Part shown: piece after piece, positions 1 to 6,206 of the stretch | Layout of the letters: the number at the start of each line of letters is the position of its first letter | Numbering within the stretch: the stretch's first letter is position 1 | Assembly: GCA_947565265.1 (NCBI GenBank) | Contig: CANOFK010000045.1 | Location: 1 to 7,709, forward strand | Length of the DNA stretch: 7,709 nt | Source: an uncultured Clostridia bacterium | GTDB taxonomy: Bacteria; Bacillota; Clostridia; Oscillospirales; Acutalibacteraceae | Direction: 5' to 3' | Position numbers and translations under genes: made by a program | The notes under the pieces: model-generated | Databases searched by the model: none | What the model was told of the DNA's origin: nothing | The model's input: only the letters and a program-made list of their open reading frames with translations

Positions 1-146
1 ATATGCCCGAAAATACATAAAAATACATTCCCCCCAAAAATCTCCGCCCTAACTGCCTCCTAACCCCCGAATATCCCCCCACTATCCCCCCAATACCCTG
101 CGGTTACGCACCCCTAACCGCCTCCCGAAAGAATAAAAATACGCCC
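1..146. repeat. C-skewed low-complexity spacer with short direct repeats
   Basis: No gene is visible here. By hand count, the first 120 bases hold 52 C and 10 G. Runs of five to six C occur at 30-35, 64-68, 75-80 and 86-91, and the last three start exactly 11 bases apart. Two short direct repeats are present: CCCTAACTGCCTCC at 47-60 recurs at 112-125 with one change, and ATAAAAATAC at 17-26 recurs exactly at 133-142. AAAATACAT is also doubled at 10-18 and 20-28. The opposite strand is correspondingly G-rich. The function is unknown. It may be a decayed repeat or a spacer continuing to the left of the window. Confidence 0.6.
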
Positions 147-181
147 TCATATATATTTATACACGCCCAAAACAGGCGCGC

Positions 182-212
182 AAAAAAGTTTTGTCCACTT
201 TTTCAAAAGTGG
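182..212. repeat. AT-rich hairpin of a dispersed repeat type (left copy)
   Basis: CCACTTTT at 195-202 pairs perfectly with AAAAGTGG at 205-212. The same ACTTTTT (197-203) can instead pair with AAAAAGT at 183-189, so two stems are mutually exclusive. The layout resembles the hairpin at the right end of the window (7656-7704): A-run plus GTTTT, a spacer, then a CTTTTT/TC/AAAAG stem. No T-tract follows on the plus strand. On the minus strand a run of six T lies just beyond the stem, so a minus-strand terminator role is possible, but no minus-strand gene is visible here. Confidence 0.5.
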
Positions 213-220
213 CAGGGATT

Positions 221-243
221 CCTAAGGGGCGGAGCCCCTTAGG
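221..243. repeat. GC-rich perfect hairpin, related to 7431-7453
   Basis: CCTAAGGGGC (221-230) and GCCCCTTAGG (234-243) form a perfect 10-bp stem with a three-base GGA loop. The 23 bases match 7431-7453 at 18 positions when aligned without gaps. One pair of differences is compensatory: T-A at positions 3/21 of the left copy becomes A-T in the right copy. No T-tract follows, so a classic intrinsic terminator is unlikely. A dispersed structured repeat fits better. Confidence 0.6.
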
Positions 244-271
244 CCGCGGAGCCCCGAAAGGCAAAAAAAGC

Positions 272-300
272 TTGCGTTAGGGCAAAAAAGAAGGTACAAT
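272..300 (+). promoter_or_regulatory. candidate sigma-A-type promoter upstream of yqzL-recO
   Basis: TTGCGT (272-277) is separated by 17 bases from TACAAT (295-300). The -10 matches the consensus at five of six positions, but the -35 at only three. Initiation would fall near 307 and leave a leader of about 250 bases before the small ORF at 559. It is the best-spaced candidate I see in this stretch, but weak. Another -10-like hexamer, TAGAAT at 500-505, lies closer to the ORF and has no convincing -35. Confidence 0.3.
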
Positions 301-332
301 ATGTAGTTAGAACGGGGGGACAAGCACATCTG

Positions 333-379
333 GTGGGAAAAGTATGCTGAAATTTGTCGATAAAAGATATTTTTCCCAC
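333..379. other. 13-bp stem-loop in the leader of yqzL-recO
   Basis: GTGGGAAAAGTAT (333-345) pairs with ATATTTTTCCCAC (367-379) through 13 pairs including one G-T wobble, leaving a 21-base loop. The loop contains TGTCGAT (355-361), one base away from the TGTCGAA core of a Spo0A box. That match could easily be chance. The structure matches no RNA family I recognise. From its end to the start of the small ORF at 559 I see no further element. Confidence 0.4.
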
Positions 380-558
380 TCATAGCCGGGGCAAAAGCTG
401 TGAATACTGCTAGTAGATCAAGCCGGAAAGCAGGGCGGGGGCGCACCCAGGCGGCGGAAACGCGGCGGAGTGGTCCAGTCGAGTCGGTTAGCTTTCTGGT
501 AGAATTTACAAATTTTTTGGCATTTTCGCCGAAAAACCGCAGTGAGGAGGCGTTTGCA

Positions 559-756
559 GTGAACGAAAGGCAAGCCTGGCAAAACTTTGTCCAAACCGGC
601 CGGGTAGAGGACTACCTCCGGTACGCCCACATACGCGCCGTGGCAAGCGCCCGGCAGGAAGGGGAGCCGCAAGTTGACATTTCAAACACAGGGCCTGGTC
701 ATCCGCGAAACAGAGGCCGGGGAGAAGTACCGCCAAGTCACGGTACTTACCGCTGA
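559..756 (+). CDS. yqzL: YqzL-like small protein, overlapping recO
   Basis: Predicted protein of 65 residues, starting at GTG 559. The start is chosen because GAGGAGG (544-550) lies eight bases before it. An in-frame GTG at 400 would give 118 residues but has no ribosome binding site. Residues 7-22 follow the W-x2-F-x2-TG-x-[VI]-x2-YL-x-Y pattern of the YqzL-like family, a short Firmicutes protein commonly encoded just before recO. Its function is unknown. Family members are usually under about 50 residues. Here the last 27 codons run in another frame over the start of recO, an 83-base overlap, so that tail may be incidental sequence. The overlap suggests translational coupling with recO. The gene era, often found upstream in Firmicutes, is absent from the 558 bases before it. 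The identification rests on the short motif plus gene order. Confidence 0.72.
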   Translation: MNERQAWQNFVQTGRVEDYLRYAHIRAVASARQEGEPQVDISNTGPGHPRNRGRGEVPPSHGTYR

Positions 757-1420
757 ATACGGCCTGTTACGGGCCTTTGTACGCCGGCGCAGCGGCAAGC
801 GGGACAACAAAAGCGCCGGCACAGACCTTATGTGCTATTCCCGCCTGGACATCTCCAAAGGGCGGGGAGATTACATAGTCAATGATGCCCGGCCCCTGCG
901 CCGTTTCACCTGGTCCCCGGCCGATGTAAGCGCGGTATACCTGGCCATGTACTTCTGCCAGTTGGCGGAGTTGCTGGTAACGGATACCGGGCATACCGGC
1001 GAGTGCCTGCGCCTGCTGATGAATGCCCTCTACCTGCTCAGCCAGGGCAGCCGCTCCCAGCCCCAGCTAAAGGCCACGGTAGAGCTACGCCTGCTGTCCC
1101 TTTGCGGCTACCTGCCCGACCTGACCGGCTGTGCCGGCTGCGGGGCGTACGAGGCCCCCCAAATGGCCTTTTTGCCCAGTGAAGGCTGCATTTTATGCGA
1201 AAACTGCCACTGGCCCGGCAGCCGTCCTGCCGTCCCCCTCACCCCGGACGCCCTCCATGCCATGCGCCACATCGTCTACGCCGACTTTGCGCGCGTCTTT
1301 TCCTTCCGGCTCACCGGCCCCTCCCTCCAGGCCCTCTCCGCCGCATCCGAGGCCTACACCCTCTCAACCCTCCAGGAGGAGCCCAAAGCGCTCTCTTTCT
1401 ATAAAAGCTGCGCCCTGTAG
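674..1420 (+). CDS. recO: DNA repair protein RecO
   Basis: RecO acts with RecR and RecF in the RecFOR pathway. It binds single-stranded DNA, helps load RecA onto SSB-coated gaps and promotes strand annealing. The 248-residue length is normal for the family. The N-terminal OB-fold region covers about residues 1-80 and opens with TQGLVIRE-like sequence followed by a LLRAFVRR strand. A helical domain follows, including ELRLLSLCGYLPDL (137-150), which is typical of RecO. The zinc site is visible as C153-x2-C156 and C175-x2-C178, with an extra cysteine at 172. The start is TTG at 674, supported by AGGAAGGGGAG at 656-666 with about eight bases of spacing. Its start lies inside the preceding YqzL-like ORF, so the two are probably co-translated. 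No clear intrinsic terminator follows. A palindromic element begins 147 bases after the stop. Confidence 0.95.
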   Translation: MTFQTQGLVIRETEAGEKYRQVTVLTAEYGLLRAFVRRRSGKRDNKSAGTDLMCYSRLDISKGRGDYIVNDARPLRRFTWSPADVSAVYLAMYFCQLAELLVTDTGHTGECLRLLMNALYLLSQGSRSQPQLKATVELRLLSLCGYLPDLTGCAGCGAYEAPQMAFLPSEGCILCENCHWPGSRPAVPLTPDALHAMRHIVYADFARVFSFRLTGPSLQALSAASEAYTLSTLQEEPKALSFYKSCAL

Positions 1421-1567
1421 GGCCCTGCCGGCCTGTGCCATGGTATGTCCTGGGGGATTGGATTTGTGCGGATTGGTGAAAATTATGGGTAAATTTTGTG
1501 CTTTTATACATTCCTTTTGGGTGCATGGCCCTTTGCAGGGGGCCGTGCTGGCGTTTTGCCCGTGTTT
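1421..1567. other. non-coding spacer after recO
   Basis: I see no gene here. A short GC hairpin can form between GGCCC (1527-1531) and GGGCC (1540-1544). It has no T-tract directly after it, only scattered T runs further on, so it is at best a weak terminator candidate for recO. Confidence 0.4.
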
Positions 1568-1733
1568 TAGGGCGTGTTCACATAAGCTGAGTATGCGGAT
1601 TTTGGAGTAAATTTTTGTCAGATTCAAGGCGAAAATTTGCAGACGTACTCGCGTACTTCAAAAATTTTCAACGCAGAAGATGGCAAAAATTTGCCCAAAA
1701 AACGCGTGCGAACGCTTATGTGAACACGCCCTA
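1568..1733. mobile_element. MITE-like 166-bp palindromic element
   Basis: The outer 20 bases at 1568-1587 and 1714-1733 are perfect reverse complements. They read TA-GGGCGTGTTCACATAAGC on the left, with the mirror on the right. The symmetry centre falls near 1650, where GTAC-TCGC-GTAC sits. The interior is also partly self-complementary: AAATTTTTG on the left (1610-1618) has its mirror CAAAAATTT at 1684-1692. The whole unit could fold into one long imperfect hairpin. It holds no ORF. TA at each outer edge is compatible with the TA target duplication of IS630/Tc1-mariner transposases, although TA is self-palindromic and may simply be part of the arms. The best reading is a non-autonomous element. 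It could also act as a transcription barrier between recO and mutS2. Confidence 0.7.
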
Positions 1734-1772
1734 GGAAAATAAACGGCAAAAAAGGCTTAAGAAGTTCCCCCT

Positions 1773-1913
1773 GCTGCCGATTTGCTAAAGAGGAGCCTTA
1801 TACCCCGGCACAAGCGCCGGAAAGGGAAAAGCGGCAGCCTGTGCCTGGGCTGCGGCCCTTTGCCAACAGGAAATACCCCCGTATCCGGGGGCAAGGTCCC
1901 AAAAGGTGGGACC
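1773..1913 (+). promoter_or_regulatory. structured 5' leader of mutS2 (unassigned)
   Basis: Several stems can be read by eye. GCTGCCG (1773-1779) pairs with CGGCAGC (1832-1838). Alternatively GCAGCC (1834-1839) pairs with GGCTGC (1848-1853), and that hairpin is flanked by AAAGGG (1821-1826) with CCCTTT (1856-1861). These two arrangements exclude each other. Further stems are CCGGC/GCCGG inside 1805-1820, CCCCCG (1876-1881) with CGGGGG (1886-1891), and GGTCCC (1895-1900) with GGGACC (1908-1913). The last stem ends eight bases before the mutS2 ribosome binding site. The alternative stems suggest an attenuator or riboswitch-like leader, but I recognise no family and see no poly-T terminator. GC-rich DNA forms stems easily, so chance is a real alternative. 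Confidence 0.4.
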
Positions 1914-1932
1914 CGCTACGAAAGGAGTCAGA

Positions 1933-4287
1933 ATGAACAGGAATTATAGAGCGCTGGAACTGGACAAGATACTGGAGATGGTGGCGGCGGAAACCGCCTG
2001 CGAAGACGCGGCGGAGGCTGTGCGGGGCATAGAACCGGCGGGCACGGCAGGGGAGGCCCAGCGGCTTTTAGAGGAAACGGACGCGGCCTTTGTGCTGATG
2101 GCAAAGTTCGGCGGCCCCGGTTTCCGGGACCTGAAGAACGTTTCCAACCCCCTGCGCCGGGCCCAGGCCGGCGGCAGCCTGGGTATGCGGGAACTGCTGG
2201 ATGTGGCAGGCACCCTGCGGGCCATACGGGCGCTGCAAAGCTGGCATGACAAATCCGCCGGGATGAAAACGGCGCTAAGCGACCAGTTTTCCGTGCTGTC
2301 GCCCAACAAATACCTGGAGGAAAAGATCTTCACGGCCATTATCAGCGAGGAGGAAATGGCGGACGCCGCCTCCCCGGCGCTGGCCACAATCCGGCGGAAG
2401 ATCCGCAATGCCTCGGCCCGGGCCCGGGACCAGTTGGACAAGCTGGTGCACGCGGCGGCCCACCAAAAGCACCTGCAAGAGAGCATCATCACCCAGCGGG
2501 GCGGGCGCTATGTGGTGCCCGTCAAGGCCGAATACCGGGGGGAGGTGCCGGGCCTGGTCCACGACACCTCCGCCAGCGGGGCCACGGTGTTTATAGAGCC
2601 CATGAGCGTGGTGGAGGCCAACAACGAGATCCGGGTGCTGCAAACCCAGGAATTGGAGGAGATCAACCGCATTTTGCGGGAACTTTCCGCCGAGGCCGGG
2701 GCCTTTGCGGACGGGGTCATCCACAGCTACCAGGTGGCGGTAGAGTTAAACGTGATCTTCGCCAAAGCCCAGGTAGCCTACCGCATGAAGGCCGTCGCCC
2801 CCACCGTAGGGGAGGACGGCGTCACGGTTCTGCACGGGGCCCGGCACCCCCTCATCGACAAAAACAAGGTGGTGCCTACGGACATCAGCCTGGGCAGGGA
2901 TTTTGACACGCTGATCATCACCGGCCCCAACACCGGCGGCAAAACCGTGGCCCTGAAAACCGTGGGCCTGCTGACCTTAATGGCCATGTGCGGGCTGATG
3001 ATCCCCGCCGGGGCAGGGAGCCGGGTGTCGGTATTCCGCCATATTCTGGCGGATATCGGCGACGAGCAGAGCATCGAGCAGAGCCTGTCCACCTTCTCGG
3101 CCCACATGACCAATATCATCCGCATATTAAGCATGGCCGGCGGCCAGAGCCTGGTGCTGCTGGACGAGTTGGGCGCGGGCACCGACCCGGTAGAGGGCGC
3201 GGCCCTGGCCGAGGCGATCATAGAGGAACTGCGGGCCAAAGGGGCCCGGCTGGCCTGTACCACCCACTACGCCGAGTTAAAGGCCTACGCCATCCAGACC
3301 CAGGGTGTGGAAAACGGCTGCTGCGAGTTCGACGTGGAGAGCCTGCGGCCCACCTACCGGCTGCTCATCGGGGTGCCGGGCAAGTCCAACGCCTTCGCCA
3401 TCTCCAAGCGGCTGGGGCTGGAGGAACGCATCGTCGGCCGGGCAGGGGAGCTGGTTTCCAAAGAGGACAGCGCTTTCGAGCAGGTAGTGGGCCGGCTGGA
3501 GGAGGAGCGCCATAAGTTGGAGGAAGAGTTGGCCGCCGCCCAAAGGGCCGCGGAAAGGGCGCGGGACAGCGTGCGCGAGGCCCAGGCCAAGCAGGCCGAA
3601 GCCGGCCGGCAGGCAAAGCGGGAACTGGAGCAGGCTAGGCAGGAGGCCGCCAATATCGTGCAGAAAACCCGCCGCCAGGCGGACGCGCTGCTCAACGAAC
3701 TGGACGAGATGCGCCGCCAGCAGAACAAAGCCCTTTCCGCCGAGCAGAAGGCCCGGCTGCGGGGCGGGCTGCGGGACTTGGAAACCGCCGCCGACCCGGT
3801 GCACCAGTTGCGCTCCAACGAGGCATACACCCTGCCCCGGAAACTGCGGCCGGGGGACAGCGTGCAGATTTTTGACATTGACAAAAAGGCCACGGTGCTG
3901 GAAGAGCCACGGGACGGCCAGGTGCTGGTACAGGCGGGGATCATCAAGACCCGGGTAGCGGTGGAAAACCTGCGGCTGCTGGGGGAGGGCAAGCCGGAAA
4001 AGGCCAGGGGCCGCACCGTAACCAAAAGCGTAAGCGCACCGGACGCCAGCACCAGCCTGGACCTGCGGGGGCAGAATGTGGACGAGGCCCTGATGGAGGT
4101 AGACGCCTTTATCGACCGGGCCGCGCGGATGAACCTGCCCCAGGTGACGATCATCCACGGCAAGGGCACAGGGGTGCTGCGGGCGGCGGTGCAAAAGCAT
4201 CTGCGCCAGTGCAAGCAGGTGAAAAAGTTCCGCCTGGGGGCCTTTGGCGAGGGTGAGAACGGGGTGACCATCGCGGAATTGGCGTAA
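1933..4287 (+). CDS. mutS2: MutS2 family ATPase/endonuclease
   Basis: Predicted 784 residues, the usual size for MutS2. Visible parts in order: an N-terminal core and lever region resembling MutS domains III/IV (about 1-310); Walker A GPNTGGKT (331-338); the ABC-type segment with SIEQSLSTFSAHM; Walker B LVLLDELGAGTDP (407-419); the TTHYAEL histidine segment; a long charged coiled coil (about 525-620); a KOW-like region around KLRPGDSVQIF; and a C-terminal Smr domain with LDLRG (709-713) and HGKGTG (742-747). MutS2 lacks the mismatch-recognition domain of MutS. It has been linked to suppression of recombination and, in Bacillus subtilis, to sensing and splitting collided ribosomes, with the Smr and KOW parts serving nuclease or ribosome contact. 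The start is ATG 1933, five bases after AAAGGAG (1921-1927). An in-frame GTG at 1906 lies inside the leader hairpin and is unlikely. Confidence 0.96.
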   Translation: MNRNYRALELDKILEMVAAETACEDAAEAVRGIEPAGTAGEAQRLLEETDAAFVLMAKFGGPGFRDLKNVSNPLRRAQAGGSLGMRELLDVAGTLRAIRALQSWHDKSAGMKTALSDQFSVLSPNKYLEEKIFTAIISEEEMADAASPALATIRRKIRNASARARDQLDKLVHAAAHQKHLQESIITQRGGRYVVPVKAEYRGEVPGLVHDTSASGATVFIEPMSVVEANNEIRVLQTQELEEINRILRELSAEAGAFADGVIHSYQVAVELNVIFAKAQVAYRMKAVAPTVGEDGVTVLHGARHPLIDKNKVVPTDISLGRDFDTLIITGPNTGGKTVALKTVGLLTLMAMCGLMIPAGAGSRVSVFRHILADIGDEQSIEQSLSTFSAHMTNIIRILSMAGGQSLVLLDELGAGTDPVEGAALAEAIIEELRAKGARLACTTHYAELKAYAIQTQGVENGCCEFDVESLRPTYRLLIGVPGKSNAFAISKRLGLEERIVGRAGELVSKEDSAFEQVVGRLEEERHKLEEELAAAQRAAERARDSVREAQAKQAEAGRQAKRELEQARQEAANIVQKTRRQADALLNELDEMRRQQNKALSAEQKARLRGGLRDLETAADPVHQLRSNEAYTLPRKLRPGDSVQIFDIDKKATVLEEPRDGQVLVQAGIIKTRVAVENLRLLGEGKPEKARGRTVTKSVSAPDASTSLDLRGQNVDEALMEVDAFIDRAARMNLPQVTIIHGKGTGVLRAAVQKHLRQCKQVKKFRLGAFGEGENGVTIAELA

Positions 4288-4344
4288 AGGGCGCCCACTT
4301 TGCCATCCCCGTTTCTACAGGCCCTTCCCTTTTCTGGGGAAATA

Positions 4345-4353
4345 TGGTATAAT
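4345..4353 (+). promoter_or_regulatory. extended -10 promoter for the hisJ-aminotransferase operon
   Basis: TGGTATAAT is a perfect extended -10: TG, one base, then TATAAT at 4348-4353. The -35 region (about 4325-4330, TTCCCT) is poor, as is common with extended -10 promoters. Transcription would begin near 4360, about 34 bases before the first ATG. It lies 58 bases after the mutS2 stop, with no clear terminator between, so some read-through from mutS2 is possible. Confidence 0.75.
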
Positions 4354-4380
4354 AGCCCCTAATACCCAATGAAAGACCCA

Positions 4381-4389
4381 AGAGGTGAT
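4381..4389 (+). promoter_or_regulatory. strong ribosome binding site deciding the hisJ start
   Basis: AGAGGTGAT contains an eight-base GAGGTGAT match to the 3' end of 16S rRNA. It places the start at ATG 4394. The in-frame GTG at 4385 lies inside this site and is therefore rejected as a start. Confidence 0.8.
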
Positions 4390-4393
4390 CAGA

Positions 4394-5206
4394 ATGGAGC
4401 ACAAATACGCCAGCGACTGCCATAACCACTCCAGTTGCTCGCCGGACGGCAAACACCCGGTAGCGGCTATGCTGGATAGGGCAAAGGAACTGGGCCTGTA
4501 TGCCTATACCCTTACCGACCACTGCGAGTGCAACCAGTATCAGGATAAATACCGCCAGCGGGCCGCCAGGGCCTGGCAGGCTATGGAGGAGGCCCGGCCG
4601 CCCCAGGGGCTGCGGTTTTACCGGGGCCTGGAGTTGGGCCAGCCCCTGCAAGACCTGCCCGCCGCCCAGGAGGCCGTGGGCCGCTTTGCCTATGATTTTG
4701 TGATCGGCTCGCTGCACAACCTGCCGGACAAGGAGGATTTTTACTTCCTGGACTGCGCCGCCATGGCTCCCGGCGAGGTAGACGCCCTGTTGGGGGAGTA
4801 TTGGGACGGCCTGCTGGAAATGATAGCCTGGGGCGGGTTCGACAGCCTGGGGCACCTGACCTACCCGCTGCGGTACATCCAGGGGGCGCAGGGGGTACAG
4901 GTAGATATGGAGCGGCACGCGGAGAAAATCGACCGGGTTTTCTTGGCGCTCATCGCCAAAGGCAAGGCCCTGGAGGTGAATACCTCCGGCCTGCGGCAGG
5001 CGTTGGGGGAAACCATGCCCGGCCCCGGCCTGCTGAAACGCTACCGGGCGTTGGGCGGCCGGCTGGTGACACTGGGCTCGGACGCCCACTGTACAGAGGA
5101 CCTGGGCAAGGGCATTGACCAGGGCATGGCGCTGCTGCAAGCGGCGGGCTTTTCGGCGTTCGCCGTCTATGAAAAGCGGCAGCCCGTGCTGCTGCCGCTG
5201 GCATAA
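4394..5206 (+). CDS. hisJ: PHP-domain phosphatase, HisJ/HisK histidinol-phosphatase family
   Basis: A 270-residue cytoplasmic PHP-fold metallophosphatase. Family members hydrolyse L-histidinol phosphate to histidinol, the penultimate step of histidine synthesis. The full set of likely metal ligands is visible: H10 and H12 (DCHNHS), D18, H43 (TDHCE), E80 (GLELG), H108 (GSLHN), H154 (GHLTYP), and D230 with H232 (SDAH). This is the nine-ligand pattern of a trinuclear metal site. Length and motif spacing fit HisJ/HisK rather than the PHP domain of DNA polymerases. It is the first gene after the promoter at 4345-4353, and only 10 bases separate it from the Nudix gene. No other histidine gene is in the window, so the substrate is inferred from family. 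A different phosphoester substrate is possible. Confidence 0.85.
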   Translation: MEHKYASDCHNHSSCSPDGKHPVAAMLDRAKELGLYAYTLTDHCECNQYQDKYRQRAARAWQAMEEARPPQGLRFYRGLELGQPLQDLPAAQEAVGRFAYDFVIGSLHNLPDKEDFYFLDCAAMAPGEVDALLGEYWDGLLEMIAWGGFDSLGHLTYPLRYIQGAQGVQVDMERHAEKIDRVFLALIAKGKALEVNTSGLRQALGETMPGPGLLKRYRALGGRLVTLGSDAHCTEDLGKGIDQGMALLQAAGFSAFAVYEKRQPVLLPLA

Positions 5207-5216
5207 AGGCGCTTGT

Positions 5217-5693
5217 ATGGATATTTTGTTTGATACGGAAAAAGGCCGGTTCTCCTACCGGGTGGCAGGGCTGGCTGTGCAGGGCGGCAAGCTGCTGGTG
5301 CAGCGGGCTAAAGGCGGCGGGGGCCTTGCCATCCCCGGAGGCCATGTGGCCTTTGGCGAAACCGCGGAAGAGGCCCTGCGGCGGGAGTTTCGGGAAGAGT
5401 TGGGGCTACAGGCGGAAACCGGCGAATTGGCGGCAGTGGGCGAGGTGTTTTTTAACTGGAACGGCCCCTGCCAGCAGATCGCCCTGTACTACCGGGTAAG
5501 CCTGGATGTGGAGCCCTGGGAGGGCCCCCGGTACGGTTTTGACGAAAACGGGCGGGTACGGGATGCGGTAGAGTTCTTGTGGGTACCGGTGGAGGCGGTC
5601 CGGCGGGGGGAGTTACTGCTTTACCCGCCGGAGCTTGCCTTGCACTTAACGGGGAAGGGTACGCTGCATTTTGTATCGAACCAACTGGAATAA
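5217..5693 (+). CDS. Nudix hydrolase
   Basis: A 158-residue protein with a complete Nudix box at residues 42-64: G42, five residues, E48, seven residues, then R56-E57-F-R-E60-E61-L-G63-L. These residues bind the divalent metals that cleave a nucleoside diphosphate linked to another group. The GGG(G)LAIPGGH entry to the box and the later WNG and FLWVPVEA segments fit the general ADP-ribose/NTP pyrophosphatase-like Nudix group, but the substrate cannot be read from sequence. The start is ATG 5217, with a weak AAAGG (5205-5209) overlapping the stop of hisJ. The 10-base gap and weak site suggest translation is coupled to the upstream gene. It ends 18 bases before the Lrp-type regulator. Confidence 0.92.
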   Translation: MDILFDTEKGRFSYRVAGLAVQGGKLLVQRAKGGGGLAIPGGHVAFGETAEEALRREFREELGLQAETGELAAVGEVFFNWNGPCQQIALYYRVSLDVEPWEGPRYGFDENGRVRDAVEFLWVPVEAVRRGELLLYPPELALHLTGKGTLHFVSNQLE

Positions 5694-5711
5694 CGGAGAG
5701 GAGCGCAACAT

Positions 5712-6206
5712 ATGGCAATGGAACAGGTTTTGGAACTTTTGCAGGACAACGCCCAACTGAACCCCAAACAGTTGGCTGTGATGCTGAACGAAAGCGAGGA
5801 GGCGGTGGCAAAGGCCATCGCCCGGTATGAGCGGGAGGGCGTCATCCGGGGGTACCAGGCCCTGGTGAACTGGGAGCGCACCGAGAGCCAGAAGGCCTCG
5901 GCCCTTATCGAGTTGCGCATTACCCCGAAAAAGGACACGGGCTTTGACGAGATTGCCGGGCGCATTATGAACTTCCCGGAGGTGGAGAGCGTGTATTTGA
6001 TGTCCGGCGGGTACGACCTGGCCGTAACGGTAACAGGGCGCACCATGCAGGACGTGGCCATGTTTGTGCAAAAGCGGCTGGCCACCATAGACGGGGTGCT
6101 GTCTACGGCCACCCACTTTGTGCTGACCAAGTATAAGGACGGCGGCGTGATCTTCCAAAGCGAGTACGAGGAAATCGACGAGAGAGGGAGCAACCTTTGT
6201 GATTGA
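5712..6206 (+). CDS. Lrp/AsnC-family transcriptional regulator (AlaR-like)
   Basis: A 164-residue regulator. Residues about 4-52 form the AsnC-type winged helix-turn-helix, with LNPKQLAVMLNESEEAVAKAIARYEREGVIRGY typical in spacing. Residues about 63-140 form the RAM (ligand-binding) domain, including VESVYLMSGGYDLAVTVTG, whose GGYD region resembles the effector site of the family. Such proteins form octamers or similar assemblies and respond to amino acids. The start is ATG 5712, eight bases after GGAGAGGAG (5695-5703). ATG 5718 is a less likely alternative. Its end overlaps the aminotransferase start by eight bases. This pairing mirrors alaR-alaT of Bacillus subtilis, where the regulator activates the transaminase gene, so a similar role is inferred. 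The call to family is firm; the AlaR role is inference. Confidence 0.92.
   Translation: MAMEQVLELLQDNAQLNPKQLAVMLNESEEAVAKAIARYEREGVIRGYQALVNWERTESQKASALIELRITPKKDTGFDEIAGRIMNFPEVESVYLMSGGYDLAVTVTGRTMQDVAMFVQKRLATIDGVLSTATHFVLTKYKDGGVIFQSEYEEIDERGSNLCD

Noticed and set aside
400..558. N-terminal extension of the YqzL-like ORF starting at GTG 400
   Set aside because: There is no ribosome binding site before GTG 400, the residues are low-complexity R/S/A sequence, and GTG 559 has an excellent GAGGAGG site.
1773..1860. Known RNA such as SRP RNA, ZTP or SAM riboswitch in the mutS2 leader
   Set aside because: Fragments such as CCGGAAAGG and GCCTGGGC recall parts of these RNAs, but the remaining conserved segments of each family are missing.
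1895..1920. T-box-like motif AGGTGGGACC just before mutS2
   Set aside because: It resembles the T-box core GGTGGNACC, but the following bases are CCGC rather than the usual GCG/ACG. No Stem I with specifier loop or AG-box is visible, and only about ten bases lie between it and the ribosome binding site. The bases also form a simple GGTCCC/GGGACC hairpin.
3277..4298. Long minus-strand ORFs antisense to mutS2
   Set aside because: They are complementary-frame shadows of the MutS2 gene, with compositional bias and no domain, while the plus-strand protein is complete.
4151..5140. 329-residue minus-strand ORF antisense to hisJ
   Set aside because: It is a shadow frame. The plus-strand protein keeps all nine PHP metal ligands, and the minus frame would run across the mutS2 end and the promoter.
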